Notes: generated by a model not told the origin, from the sequence alone. Numbered from the stretch's first letter, positions 36,389 through 45,140 are shown. The stretch: 64,000 bases of DNA from an uncultured Novosphingobium sp. (GCA_946886365.1 CAMPIM010000002.1:1-64000); one strand, 5' to 3'. Made by a program: numbers and translations.

Positions 36389-37093
36389 GTGTCCAGGAAA
36401 CGCGGCATTCAGTTTGATGTGGTGTCGGTCATCGCCGACAATCTGGTCAGTCAGGGTTTCAAGCCCGACGACATCTCCGCAGGCGCCATCCGGGAAGAAA
36501 CCGGCACGGGCAGCCTGACCACCATCATCGCCCATCTCAATCGGTGGCGCAGCCAGTTCCGCCCTCCTGCGGTGGGGGTGGAGATTACGACCGACAGCAT
36601 GGCACCGATAACCGCTGCCGTAACCGCGCTGATCCATGAGGTGTCCGATCGCGTCCGCGAAGAAGGGCGCAGGGTCGGCGCCGCGGCCGCTATCGAAGCG
36701 GAGCGCGTCCGTGCCGAGCTCGACGAGGCGCTCGCCGTCAACGAAGAGATTGAGGCTGAACGGGAAGCCGTTGTCGCCCAGGCTGAAGCCCTGCGCGATC
36801 AGGTCGAACAGCTTCGCCTGAGCGAGGCACGACTGATGGGCAAGGTGGAGGCGCTTGAACGCGCCTTTGCGCAGATCGACCGGATCAAGGCCGACCCCTT
36901 GCCTGCCATGGAGTCAACGGCGGGTGCGGTCGGAGCGCCGGGCGCGAACAGCGACGGAGGCGCCATCGCTTGTAGCGAGATGGACGGGGTGAGCGGCGAG
37001 AAGCAGCAGGCTGAGACGCCTGCGGCCGACACGACGGAGCCGCAGCTGTTCAGCGACGATCGTCCGGAGCCTCCCGCCGCTCTGCCGTCGTGA
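36389..37093 (+). CDS. KfrA-like DNA-binding coiled-coil protein
   Basis: The 234-residue protein has an N-terminal helix-turn-helix region (about 1-60; VVSVIADNLVSQGFKPDDIS and GTGSLTTIIAHLNRWR) typical of the KfrA_N domain. A long charged coiled coil follows (about 75-175), then a disordered tail. Plasmid KfrA proteins autoregulate and aid stable inheritance. The start is GTG at 36389 with GGGAG seven bases upstream. Placement just before the relaxase and just after a palindrome fits a backbone regulator of the element. Whether it segregates an excised form or only regulates is open. Confidence 0.8.
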   Translation: MSRKRGIQFDVVSVIADNLVSQGFKPDDISAGAIREETGTGSLTTIIAHLNRWRSQFRPPAVGVEITTDSMAPITAAVTALIHEVSDRVREEGRRVGAAAAIEAERVRAELDEALAVNEEIEAEREAVVAQAEALRDQVEQLRLSEARLMGKVEALERAFAQIDRIKADPLPAMESTAGAVGAPGANSDGGAIACSEMDGVSGEKQQAETPAADTTEPQLFSDDRPEPPAALPS

Positions 37094-37199
37094 TGCTTGG
37101 TGGAAGGGTGCGTCGCAATCATGCCACGCACCTTTTCCTTCCGCTCCTTGCCCCTTGCGCTTCTCTGCGGAGAAGCGCGCAGACCGGAACGACGTGAAG

Positions 37200-37275
37200 G
37201 GCTGCATGGGGGTCCAGGGGGCTCGCCCCTTGGCTCACGGGGGTATTTGCGCAGTAAATACCCGGAGTGAGTCCA
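37200..37275. other. Candidate oriT region upstream of the relaxase
   Basis: Two hairpins lie in the 230-bp gap before the relaxase gene. An imperfect one is CCAGGGGG-CTCG-CCCCTTGG at about 37214-37232. A perfect one is GGGTATTT-GCGCAGT-AAATACCC at 37241-37263. Relaxase genes usually lie beside their oriT, and nic sites usually flank such hairpins. No nic sequence was recognised, so the second hairpin could instead be an attenuator. Confidence 0.4.
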
Positions 37276-37323
37276 CCCATTTACCAAAACGGGCCTTTAC
37301 CGCCCGCCTGGCTGAGACTGACC

Positions 37324-39444
37324 ATGCCCGACACCACCACCCCACGCAAACTCTACGCCATCATGCGCTATGCCAAAGTCAAATCATTCGCTGCGCTCGA
37401 TCGCGTCTGCCAGCATAATATCCGCACCATTGCTGGCGAGAATATCCGCGACGATGCGCCGCCTCCCTTGGAACTGCTGGAGGAAGGCAGCGACGATTTC
37501 GTCGCGTCCGCCCGCGATCGTCTCCGGGAGCTTGGGATCGATATGCAATCGACCAACGATAAGGTCATCGCAGTTGAGACGGTCACCACCGCCAGCAAGG
37601 GATGGTTCGACAAGGCCAGCGAGGCGGAAAAGCAGGAATGGCTCAGGACGAATGTCGAATGGGCCGCCCACAAGTTCGGCAAGGGGCTGCTCACCGCCAA
37701 GCTGCATCTTGATGAGGAGGTATGGCATATTCACTTCGTCGCCATACCAGTGGTCGAGAAACGGGCGCTACCCAGAGGTAAGAAGCCGACCGATCCGGTC
37801 AAACTCGCCGACTATGAGCGGCGCAAGGCAGAAGCGCCGATGAAATGGACATTGTCTTACCACGACATTCTGGGGGGCAAGAACCAGCGGCTTTCGGAAG
37901 AGCAAGACGCCTATCATGCCGCCGTGAAGCATCTGGGCTTGGAGCGGGGTGAGGTGCAGCGTGACGATATCGAAATCGAGATTGGCGATGAGTTGACCAT
38001 CTCCGCGCTCGATCTTTCACGCGGTCATAATGCGGACGGATCAGCCAGACCCCGGCGATCCATGACACCGGCGGAAGGACGAGCGGCTGTCAAGCGTCTG
38101 AGGGCTGAAGCGGAGGCGCTTGCTCAGGCCGCCCTGCACGATCGGCAGCAAGCAGCCACGGATCGGCTGGCGTCGGCCGCATTCCAGGCCGAAGCGGAAC
38201 GACAGGCACAGGATGTGGCACAGGAGTTGCGGATGGCCGCTTCTCGACATGAGGAGGCGGAGGCTTCGGCTCGGGAAGCCCAGCGTGAACGGGAGAGGCT
38301 GGCAGAAGCACGCATGATTGCGGACCGACAGCGTCAGCAGTTGGAGGAGGACCGCCAAAAGCTGGCCGAGGCACTCGCACGAGCCAAAAGCGATCAGGTG
38401 CTATTTCAGCGGGCGCGCCGCGACGCTCAAGATGCAGCCGAACGGGCCGAGCAGGAACGACAGGCAGCGGTCTCCGAACGCGATGCCATCGCCCGCGAGC
38501 GCGAATTAGTGGCGCGGGATCATGCTGCGCTCGAAGCCCGGCAGAAACGGCAGAATGCGGAGATCGAGCTACTTGCGCGCAGTGCCGATGACAGTAGCGG
38601 CCTCAACCTTCGTCCGCACGAACAGGCGTTCGTAATGAAGACAAGCGCGATGACCCAGCAGGAACATGCGGTTTACAAGGCGCCATGGACTGCCGGTGCT
38701 ATTCGTATCGGTCGCCAGCTTGCCCTCGCGCTTCAGCGCATCCGCCGCCTGACTGCCGATCTTCTGCGTCGTGAAGGGCGCGTGGCGGCGCAGGAAGCGG
38801 AACTGGCACAGCGGGAGGCGATCGCGTCGGAGCGCGAACACCGGCAGGCGGCGTCGGAACAGAAATTGCGCCAAGAGCGTCTTGCGCAGGACGCCGCGAC
38901 GACAATGGCCAGGCATGAGTTACGAGAGCGAGAGAAGGCGATCACTGCGCGAGCCGACGCGCTGGCGGCGCGGGAGGCTGCGCTTAAGCAACAGGCATCG
39001 GCAACCCAGGCGAGTGCGGCAGCAGCCGCGCAACGCGAACAGGCGCAGCTTGACTGGATGACCGTGGTGACAGGAAGCGCCACCAGGATGCTGATCGGCA
39101 GTTTCCGGGACGATGGCTATTTCCATATGGCGCTAAAGCCTGACGGTCGCCTGCATCCCGCACCCGATGCCGTCATTCGGACCATCGCCAATCGCCCGCC
39201 CGAATGGGCCGCAGCGATGCTCAAGCTGATTGACAGCACGCTCCGCGATCAGGCCGACGCCAATAGCCGCATTATGAAGCTCAATGACGATGTGGACGCC
39301 CTCGACGATCTGGTCGAACGGACGCGCAAGTCCCTTCCCCAACATCAGCAGCGGATTCTTGACGAAACGGATGAGGCACGCAATGAGGTTGCCGAGCGTC
39401 TGCGGCGTCTGGCCGTCATCCAGGCTCAGCAACGATCGCGGTAA
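37324..39444 (+). CDS. MobV-type relaxase with long coiled-coil C-terminus
   Basis: The 706-residue protein should nick oriT and lead DNA transfer. The N-terminus YAIMRYAKVKSFAALDRVCQ followed by HNIRT matches the MobV (Pre/Mob) pattern. The metal-binding motif is H128-x-D130-E131 with H135-x-H137 in HLDEEVWHIHF. Residues about 260-600 are a very charged coiled coil rich in A, E, R and Q. The C-terminal segment (about 585-706) has GSFRDDGYFHMALKPDGRLH. The ATG at 37324 was chosen because family similarity starts there; its ribosome-binding site is weak. No mobilization accessory or coupling gene is adjacent. Confidence 0.8.
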   Translation: MPDTTTPRKLYAIMRYAKVKSFAALDRVCQHNIRTIAGENIRDDAPPPLELLEEGSDDFVASARDRLRELGIDMQSTNDKVIAVETVTTASKGWFDKASEAEKQEWLRTNVEWAAHKFGKGLLTAKLHLDEEVWHIHFVAIPVVEKRALPRGKKPTDPVKLADYERRKAEAPMKWTLSYHDILGGKNQRLSEEQDAYHAAVKHLGLERGEVQRDDIEIEIGDELTISALDLSRGHNADGSARPRRSMTPAEGRAAVKRLRAEAEALAQAALHDRQQAATDRLASAAFQAEAERQAQDVAQELRMAASRHEEAEASAREAQRERERLAEARMIADRQRQQLEEDRQKLAEALARAKSDQVLFQRARRDAQDAAERAEQERQAAVSERDAIARERELVARDHAALEARQKRQNAEIELLARSADDSSGLNLRPHEQAFVMKTSAMTQQEHAVYKAPWTAGAIRIGRQLALALQRIRRLTADLLRREGRVAAQEAELAQREAIASEREHRQAASEQKLRQERLAQDAATTMARHELREREKAITARADALAAREAALKQQASATQASAAAAAQREQAQLDWMTVVTGSATRMLIGSFRDDGYFHMALKPDGRLHPAPDAVIRTIANRPPEWAAAMLKLIDSTLRDQADANSRIMKLNDDVDALDDLVERTRKSLPQHQQRILDETDEARNEVAERLRRLAVIQAQQRSR

Positions 39445-39503
39445 AAGGCAGTCGGGATCGCCATTCGATCCTATTTTGTTCACAAACCTGCCCTTCTTCA
39501 TTC

Positions 39504-39532
39504 TTGACAGCAGATAAGTCTTTCCCTCCATT
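39504..39532 (+). promoter_or_regulatory. Possible promoter of the HipA-like/DUF3037 operon
   Basis: TTGACA at 39504-39509 is a perfect -35 hexamer. With a 17-base spacer the -10 would be TCCATT at 39527-39532, which is poor. The 114-bp gap after the relaxase gene is AT-richer than its surroundings, and a separate promoter for the cassette is plausible. Confidence 0.3.
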
Positions 39533-39558
39533 GCCTTGGCAGGGTGGAGATAGCAGGC

Positions 39559-40338
39559 TTGTTAAGAACTTTAGAGGTCGTCCAGTATATCCGAGAAGTC
39601 GGTAGCGGACGGACGCAACCCATCGTAGTGGCCGCAGAAGCAGACGATGGCGACGTGATTGATGTCGTCCTCAAATTTGCTTCTGCGTGCGATATGGGCA
39701 CCAACTCTCTTGCGGTAGAAGTAATCGCTGCATGCCTCGCGGCAGCACTGGACTTGCCGATTCCAGAGCCATTCTTGGTGTCCATCCCTTCCGACTGGCG
39801 TGACTGCCTTCCACCTGCAATCCGAGCACGCGTGTCGGATTTCGACAATCTGGTGTTTGGCTCGAAATTGGTCGGGCCCCAGTGGCCGGCATGGGCCGTG
39901 ACTAACCGGTTGACGCCCCCTATGGTGCAGACGGCTGCCGAGATACTCGCCTTTGACGGCTTTATCGAGAACGTCGACCGCAGGGACGGGAACCCCAACT
40001 GCCTTGTCAGCGGCGACAAGCTCCGCATCTTCGATCACGAACTGGCGTTCCCCCGTGGCCTATTGGGCCCGAAGCCTTGGGCGCTCGGTGGAATGGGGTC
40101 ATTTACGGAGCCTGGTAAACACATCTTCCGCCGTGAGTTGCTGGGCCAGCAAATCAATCACGGCGCTATCCGAGCAAAATGGGCGGGGTTGCTTGACGAG
40201 GAAATTGATGGTTATGGCGCAGCCGTCCCGAACGGTTGGCGGGATGACGCGTTTATAACCGATATTTTAGGAAGAATCCGTCTAGTTCGTGATAACATCG
40301 ACGGGTGCATGATTGAGTTGGATCGGATCTTGAAATGA
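39559..40338 (+). CDS. HipA-like kinase-fold protein
   Basis: The 259-residue protein has a short HipA-like kinase fold of the type often annotated as HipA_2, not full-length HipA. The catalytic loop is NVDRRDGNPN (D140) and the metal-binding motif is FDHE (D159), in place of DFG. Lys in DVVLKFA could anchor ATP. Its substrate is unknown, and no HipB-like helix-turn-helix gene is adjacent. The TTG at 39559 gives a family-like MLRTLEVVQYIREVG start and follows GGAG; a GTG at 39544 is the alternative. Its TGA overlaps the start of the DUF3037 gene (ATGA), so the two are coupled. Confidence 0.75.
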   Translation: MLRTLEVVQYIREVGSGRTQPIVVAAEADDGDVIDVVLKFASACDMGTNSLAVEVIAACLAAALDLPIPEPFLVSIPSDWRDCLPPAIRARVSDFDNLVFGSKLVGPQWPAWAVTNRLTPPMVQTAAEILAFDGFIENVDRRDGNPNCLVSGDKLRIFDHELAFPRGLLGPKPWALGGMGSFTEPGKHIFRRELLGQQINHGAIRAKWAGLLDEEIDGYGAAVPNGWRDDAFITDILGRIRLVRDNIDGCMIELDRILK

Positions 40339-41192
40339 GCCGCCGGCCTTATAGCTACAGCGTTTTGCGCTATGTCCATGACATAGTGACAGGTGAGTTC
40401 GTGAATGTCGGACTCGTCTTCTACGCGCCCAGCCACGAAGGAGACGCTCCAATTCTCCTGACTGAGTTCAAGGACCGAATTCAACGGCTACGCCATCTCT
40501 TCCCTGACATTGATCGTCCAGCCTTCGCAGCTGCAATCGATTCGCTTCGGCGGGCGTCGAAGCCGATCACTAAAGAAGTGGAGGCAGAACGCCTTTTTTC
40601 GAGCCGTGACGCGCGCGCTATCGCTGTGCGCATGTTGCCTCATGATGGCAGTTCGCTGCAATGGTCTGAGATCGGCACCGGGATCGCAAAGGACGCAAAT
40701 AAAGAATTCCATCGGATCGCGGATCGCATGCTGTCGCGCTATGACCGCCATAGCCATGCTCGCCGCACCGATGACGACGTATGGCGGCCGGTTCACCAAG
40801 CCCTTATCGAACGGCGCATTGCGATCGAATTCGAGCCGAAGGTTATCCGTGGCACGGTGGATGCCATTGAATTCACGCATTCGTGGAAAAATGGACAAAT
40901 TCACGCATATGAGCCGCTCTCATTCGATCTTGCGGAGGCGGAGACCATAAAAAACAAGGCCCGTAAGTGGATGGGCCACCTTTCTTCCGTGAACATCGGC
41001 GCAAGTGACCAGTTCAAGGCCTACTTCATCGCTGGCAAGCCATCGGATCCGGGCCTTATGCCCGCGTATGAAACGGCGCTGGAAATCTTGAGAGCAGCTC
41101 CAAGCTCACCCGCGGTCTATGAAGAGGGTGATATCGACGAATTGATCAACGTGATCGAGGACGATTTCCGGCATCACCAAGCGGCACAGTGA
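40335..41192 (+). CDS. DUF3037 family protein
   Basis: The 285-residue protein begins YSYSVLRYVHDIVTGEFVNVGLVFYAP, the DUF3037 signature; genes of this family are often adjacent to short HipA-like kinases. The remainder is mixed alpha/beta without membrane segments or recognised catalytic motifs. It ends with an acidic stretch (YEEGDIDELINVIEDDF). Its start overlaps the kinase stop by four bases. It could be the kinase's substrate, inhibitor or partner, and no experiment known to me settles this. It is the last intact gene before the right attachment site. Confidence 0.8.
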   Translation: MSRRPYSYSVLRYVHDIVTGEFVNVGLVFYAPSHEGDAPILLTEFKDRIQRLRHLFPDIDRPAFAAAIDSLRRASKPITKEVEAERLFSSRDARAIAVRMLPHDGSSLQWSEIGTGIAKDANKEFHRIADRMLSRYDRHSHARRTDDDVWRPVHQALIERRIAIEFEPKVIRGTVDAIEFTHSWKNGQIHAYEPLSFDLAEAETIKNKARKWMGHLSSVNIGASDQFKAYFIAGKPSDPGLMPAYETALEILRAAPSSPAVYEEGDIDELINVIEDDFRHHQAAQ

Positions 41193-41523
41193 ACTGCCCA
41201 CCCCTGCTTCGGTATGAAGCAGTTGAGTTAGGCCGCCATAGACGAGCGCATCAGGCGAGGACGCCTACAGTCGGCCGCCGAAGAAGCTCGACAGCAATCT
41301 CTCCTCGCGGTGGATGAACTGGAAGCCGCCTTTCCGGCGCACGCCCCAGCGCCATTGCAGACGTTATTGGGCCCGGTTAGTTCTGACAGAAATAATAGTC
41401 CTTGGCGGTCGGACGACAGCATGCCAGAAGGACGATGTGGCGTGACACGAATGTGGCACAAAGCATCATAATTACACGCAGCTAACATATTGAAATTGCG
41501 CATGTTATATTACGATTTACCCC
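41193..41523. other. Right-end non-coding stretch with a startless reading frame
   Basis: Between the DUF3037 stop and attR there is no complete gene. A plus-strand frame from about 41231 to 41470 reads AAIDERIRRGRLQSAAEEAR and onward to WHKAS before TAA, with protein-like composition, but lacks a start codon after the preceding stop. It may be the eroded 3' end of an older gene. A minus-strand frame of 91 residues over the same bases looks like its shadow. The last 60 bases are AT-rich. Confidence 0.4.
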
Positions 41524-41541
41524 TCCCGTAGGGGTCACCAT
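41524..41541 (+). repeat. attR: right attachment site
   Basis: TCCCGTAGGGGTCACCAT is an exact direct copy of the tRNA-Glu 3' end at 25696-25713. No tRNA body precedes it, so it is the displaced original 3' end of the tRNA and marks the right boundary of the element. Confidence 0.93.
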
Positions 41542-41645
41542 TTTCCAAGCGCAGCCTTCATCATGAGCCGTGTTCCGCCGGGATCAAAGCGGCGACGCGG
41601 CCGTTCTTCATGCCTTAGCAACCGGCATGGAAGGCAGCAGGACTC

Positions 41646-42413
41646 GTGGCGTCACTTCATTGGCCGAGCCAGCTCATCATCGTACGTCATGGTCAGAGCG
41701 CCGGAAATGTGGCGCGTGACGCCGCAACTGAAGCACAGTCCGATCGCATAGCCTTGTCCGTGCGTGATGCGGACGTTCCGTTAAGTGGATTGGGCCGTGA
41801 GCAGGCGCAGTCGCTAGGCCATTGGTTCGGCAGCGAGGAGGAAGATCAAAGGCCGGAGGTGCTGTTGTCATCCCCCTATCTGCGGGCATTTCAGACCGCG
41901 CAGATTTTCCGCGAGGTTGGCGGAGCCGCTGCCGAGGAACCGATCTGCTTCGATGAACGGCTGCGCGAAAAAGAATTCGGCATTTTGGACGGGCTGACGA
42001 CGACGGGCATCCGCAATCTGGAGGCCGACCAGTATGAATTCCGCCAGATGCTCGGAAAATTCTATCACCGGCCGCCGGGCGGAGAGAGCTGGTGCGACGT
42101 CATCCTGCGGCTCCGATCGGTGATGGACACCATATCATTGCACTATGCCGGACGGCGCGTGATGATCTTCACGCATCAGGTCGTGGTGTTGTGCCTTCGC
42201 TATATCATCGAAGGGTTGAATGAAGCGGAAATACTGGCGATCGACCGGGCTGGCGATGTCGCGAACTGCGCGATCAGCGACTATGTTTATGACCCTTCCC
42301 ACGGGCGCAATGGCGGGCTGGTACTGCGCCGTTACAATGTGACCGCGCCGATGGAGGAAGAGGAAACCCCTGTCACACGCGAACCCGATGCCATCGCCGG
42401 AGCACGGGGATGA
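41646..42413 (+). CDS. Histidine phosphatase family protein
   Basis: The 255-residue protein is in the phosphoglycerate mutase-like branch. The phosphohistidine motif is IIVRHGQSAGN (H15). SSPYLRAFQTAQIF follows near 78, ERLREKEFGILDG near 106, and the second His is in MIFTHQVVV near 176. The true substrate is not clear. The start is GTG at 41646 with AGGA immediately before and GGAAGG further upstream, so it is moderately certain. It begins 104 bp after attR and would have followed the tRNA gene before the element inserted. Its stop overlaps the next start (ATGA). Confidence 0.85.
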   Translation: MASLHWPSQLIIVRHGQSAGNVARDAATEAQSDRIALSVRDADVPLSGLGREQAQSLGHWFGSEEEDQRPEVLLSSPYLRAFQTAQIFREVGGAAAEEPICFDERLREKEFGILDGLTTTGIRNLEADQYEFRQMLGKFYHRPPGGESWCDVILRLRSVMDTISLHYAGRRVMIFTHQVVVLCLRYIIEGLNEAEILAIDRAGDVANCAISDYVYDPSHGRNGGLVLRRYNVTAPMEEEETPVTREPDAIAGARG

Positions 42414-43300
42414 CGCCAGAGACTCTCGATAGCGCATGGTTGCGGACGCACCCCCTCCCGATTCCCGACCATGACTCCGACAAGGATGGGCGGGGTCGTG
42501 TGTTGGTCGTCGGTGGCGCGGAATTCGTGCCCGGTGCGCTGCGCCTGACGGGCGAGGCGGCACTGCGGGCAGGTGCTGGCAAGTTGCAGATGGCGACTGT
42601 CCGTTCTGCCGCCATGTCGCTGGGCGTGCTGGTTCCCGAAGCCGCGATGACGGCGCTGCCTGCGGAGGAGAATGGCGAGATCGCCGCCGGAGCAGCTGAG
42701 CGTCTGGCGCCGCAGCTCGCCCGCTGTGACGCGCTGGTTCTGGGGCCGGGCATGAGCGTGAGTTCCCAGACGGATGAACTGGTCGCGGCCATATTGGCCG
42801 CCACCGATCCGCCGGTTACCATCGTCCTCGACGCGGCGGCGCTGACATCCGCACGCGAGTTGCGATCCACCGTCGCCGGGCATGAGGGACATATCATCCT
42901 GACGCCTCATCATGGCGAGATGGCTATCCTGACCGGGCAAAGCGTCGAGGCCGTTTCGGCCGATCCCGTGAAGATTGCGCTGCAAGTGGCGGCGGAATTT
43001 CAGGCGGTGGTCATCCTGAAGGGCGACCGCAGCGTGGTCGCGGCTCCGGACGGCGCCTGCCTGTTGCATGAGGGCGGTTGCGTCGGCCTGGCCACCGGCG
43101 GTTCGGGCGATGTGCTGGCCGGGATCGTCGGCGGTTTGGCGGCGCGCGGCGCGGACCCTTTGCGGGCGGCTGCCTGGGGCAGCTGGTTGCACGGCCAGGC
43201 AGGGCGCGAACTCGCCCGCACCATGGGGCCTGTCGGATTTCTGGCGCGCGAATTGCTGCCGCTGATTCCCGGCCTGCTGGAAGCGCCCGGCAACAGCTAA
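42410..43300 (+). CDS. nnrD: ADP-dependent NAD(P)H-hydrate dehydratase
   Basis: NnrD repairs damaged (hydrated) NADH and NADPH using ADP. The 296-residue ribokinase-like protein shows GRVLVVGGAEFVPGALRLTGEAA near residue 29 (phosphate-binding), LVLGPGMS near 110, LTPHHGEMAIL near 164 and the anion-hole GLATGGSGDVLAGI near 225. Many bacteria fuse it to the NnrE epimerase; here only the dehydratase is present. It is translationally coupled to the upstream histidine phosphatase. Confidence 0.92.
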   Translation: MTPETLDSAWLRTHPLPIPDHDSDKDGRGRVLVVGGAEFVPGALRLTGEAALRAGAGKLQMATVRSAAMSLGVLVPEAAMTALPAEENGEIAAGAAERLAPQLARCDALVLGPGMSVSSQTDELVAAILAATDPPVTIVLDAAALTSARELRSTVAGHEGHIILTPHHGEMAILTGQSVEAVSADPVKIALQVAAEFQAVVILKGDRSVVAAPDGACLLHEGGCVGLATGGSGDVLAGIVGGLAARGADPLRAAAWGSWLHGQAGRELARTMGPVGFLARELLPLIPGLLEAPGNS

Positions 43301-43345
43301 CTGCATCGTTGCGCATCCGAATTCATCTTTGTGCGTTTCGGGTGG

Positions 43346-43813
43346 ATGAGCGACAATTTTTCGGTGCTGCCGCATCTGGTCCCTATCGTCATCGCCTATT
43401 GCCTGGCTTTGCCTATCGGCTGGAACCGGGAGCGAGCGGAACGCAGCGCTGGCCTGCGCACCTTTCCGCTGGTCGCCGTCGCGAGCTGTGGCTTTGTCCA
43501 GACGGTGGAAGGAATGATGGCGCAGGACCCGGCGGCGCTTGCCCGGGTGTTGGAAGGCGTGATCGCGGGCATCGGATTTCTGGGCGGTGGTGCGATCCTG
43601 CAACAGAAACATTCGGTCAGGGGCACCGCAACGGCAGCCAGCCTTTGGATCACGGGTGCGATCGGGCTTGCAGCCGGGCTTGCAAAATATGATGTCGCGG
43701 TGGTGCTTACCGGCCTTACCCTGCTGACCTTCTGGGTCATGGCGCCATTGAAGCCCGCCGAGAATGAACGGGGCGATGAAGAGAAGATCAGTGAGCCAGA
43801 AACGCCGCGCTGA
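43346..43813 (+). CDS. MgtC/SapB family membrane protein
   Basis: The 155-residue protein has four to five hydrophobic helices. LPIGWNRERAERSAGLRTFPLVAVASC near residue 22 matches the MgtC N-terminal domain. GVIAGIGFLGGGAILQ and VRGTATAASLWITGAIGLAAG are the other family signatures. There is no cytosolic C-terminal domain. MgtC-like proteins have been linked to magnesium limitation and membrane-potential control, but the role here is unknown. An in-frame GTG at 43331 is an alternative start, and neither has a strong ribosome-binding site. It converges on rlmN with nine bases between stops. Confidence 0.85.
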   Translation: MSDNFSVLPHLVPIVIAYCLALPIGWNRERAERSAGLRTFPLVAVASCGFVQTVEGMMAQDPAALARVLEGVIAGIGFLGGGAILQQKHSVRGTATAASLWITGAIGLAAGLAKYDVAVVLTGLTLLTFWVMAPLKPAENERGDEEKISEPETPR

Positions 43814-43822
43814 TGGCGCTGC

Positions 43823-45094
43823 TTACCCCAGCGCTGCCTGCTTTTCCGCCGCCAGCCGGTCCAGTTCCGCCCGACTCTTCTTCTCGCTCGCCGACTTGAG
43901 TTGCCCGCAGGCGGCCATGATGTCCCGTCCGCGCGGCGTGCGCACTGGGGCGGAGATGCCGCCTTCGAACACGATCTCTGAAAAGCGCTTGATCCGCTCG
44001 GGCGTCGAGCATTCATAGTCGGTGCCCGGCCATGGGTTGAAGGGGATCAGGTTGACCTTGGCAGGCAGCTTATAGTGACGCAGCAGGCGAACCAGTTCGC
44101 GCGCATCTTCATCGCTGTCATTCTTGTCCTTGATCATCACATATTCGAACGTGATGCGGCGCGCATTATTCGCGTTCGGATAGTCGGCGCAGGCTTGCAG
44201 CAACTGTTCGATACCGAATTTCTTGTTGAGCGGCACCAGTTCGTCACGCACATCCTTGGTCACGCCATGGAGCGACACGGCAAGGTTGACGCCAATCTCT
44301 TCCCCCGCGCGCGCCATCATTGGCACCACGCCGGACGTGGAGAGCGTGATCCGCCGCTTCGACAGAGCGAGGCCGTCGCCGTCCATGACGACCTTCAACG
44401 CATCGCGCACATGATCGAAATTATAGAGCGGCTCGCCCATCCCCATCATCACGATGTTGGTCAGCATCCGCCCATCGGGGCTATATTGTGAGCTATCGTC
44501 CGCTTCGTCATCATTGGCGGACGCCATGCTGCCCTTGGGCCATTCGCCCAGCGCATCGCGGGCCAGCATAACCTGCCCGACGATCTCGCCCGGCGTCAGG
44601 TTGCGCACGAGGCGCATCGTGCCCGTATGACAGAAACGGCAATTGAGTGTGCAGCCTACCTGGCTAGACACGCAGAGCGTTCCGCGATCGGCGTCCGGGA
44701 TGAACACCATCTCATAGTCCTGCCCATCGTCTGACCGAAGCAGCCATTTGCGGGTGCCGTCGCTCGACACCTGCGCTTCGACGACCTCGGGACGTCCCAC
44801 GATGAAGCGTTCCGCCATCCAGCCGCGCATCGGCTTGGCAAGGTCGGTCATCGCATCGAAATCGGTTTCGCCGCGATGGTAGAGCCAGTGGAACAGCTGC
44901 TTCGACCGCAGCTTTGCCTGCTTGGCATCCAGCCCCGCTTCCTCCAGCGCGCTTTTGATCTGCGGGCGCGACAGGCCCATCAGGTCGGTGCGCCCATCTT
45001 CACGGGGCGTCACAGCGCGGGGGACCGGCACAGGGTCGATAGCGCCGGGAATCGGCATCAAGGGGCTGGCGGATGAATGCATGGCAGCGCCCAT
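43823..45094 (-). CDS. rlmN: Dual-specificity RNA methyltransferase RlmN
   Basis: RlmN is a radical-SAM enzyme that methylates C2 of A2503 in 23S rRNA and A37 of some tRNAs. In the 423-residue reading the iron-sulfur cluster motif is C148-x3-C152-x2-C155 (CTLNCRFC). Other matches are [23 protein letters not shown] and [12 protein letters not shown] with the methyl-carrying Cys in the following [10 protein letters not shown] variable Pro-rich N-terminus precedes residue 35. Start choice is uncertain: ATG at 45094 or 45082, neither with a good ribosome-binding site. Confidence 0.93.
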   Translation of the reverse strand: MGAAMHSSASPLMPIPGAIDPVPVPRAVTPREDGRTDLMGLSRPQIKSALEEAGLDAKQAKLRSKQLFHWLYHRGETDFDAMTDLAKPMRGWMAERFIVGRPEVVEAQVSSDGTRKWLLRSDDGQDYEMVFIPDADRGTLCVSSQVGCTLNCRFCHTGTMRLVRNLTPGEIVGQVMLARDALGEWPKGSMASANDDEADDSSQYSPDGRMLTNIVMMGMGEPLYNFDHVRDALKVVMDGDGLALSKRRITLSTSGVVPMMARAGEEIGVNLAVSLHGVTKDVRDELVPLNKKFGIEQLLQACADYPNANNARRITFEYVMIKDKNDSDEDARELVRLLRHYKLPAKVNLIPFNPWPGTDYECSTPERIKRFSEIVFEGGISAPVRTPRGRDIMAACGQLKSASEKKSRAELDRLAAEKQAALG

Positions 45095-45140
45095 AGCGGA
45101 TTTTTCGAAAATTATAAAGGGAGCGTCGAGCGCCCGCCTG

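Larger units (their letters stand above)
25696..41541. mobile_element. Integrative mobilizable element in tRNA-Glu(TTC), about 15.8 kb
   Basis: Exact 18-bp direct repeats of the tRNA 3' end bound the region. The tRNA-proximal gene is a tyrosine recombinase. Inside are hsdR-hsdM-hsdS, two DEDD exonucleases with an unknown gene between them, a KfrA-like regulator, a MobV-type relaxase, and a HipA-like kinase with a DUF3037 protein. No type IV secretion, coupling protein, replication initiator, capsid or terminase gene was recognised. It should therefore excise and integrate itself, and move only with a helper's conjugation machinery. Mobility is inferred from content. Confidence 0.9.

Noticed and set aside
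39559..41192. Classical HipBA toxin-antitoxin module
   Set aside because: The kinase is much shorter than HipA and no helix-turn-helix HipB gene adjoins it; the partner is a DUF3037 protein.
41228..41503. 91-codon minus-strand frame near attR
   Set aside because: It has no ribosome-binding site or motif and mirrors the better-looking plus-strand remnant frame.
25638..41541. Prophage interpretation of the tRNA-linked insert
   Set aside because: No terminase, portal, capsid, tail or lysis genes are present; a relaxase and KfrA-like protein point to a mobilizable element.
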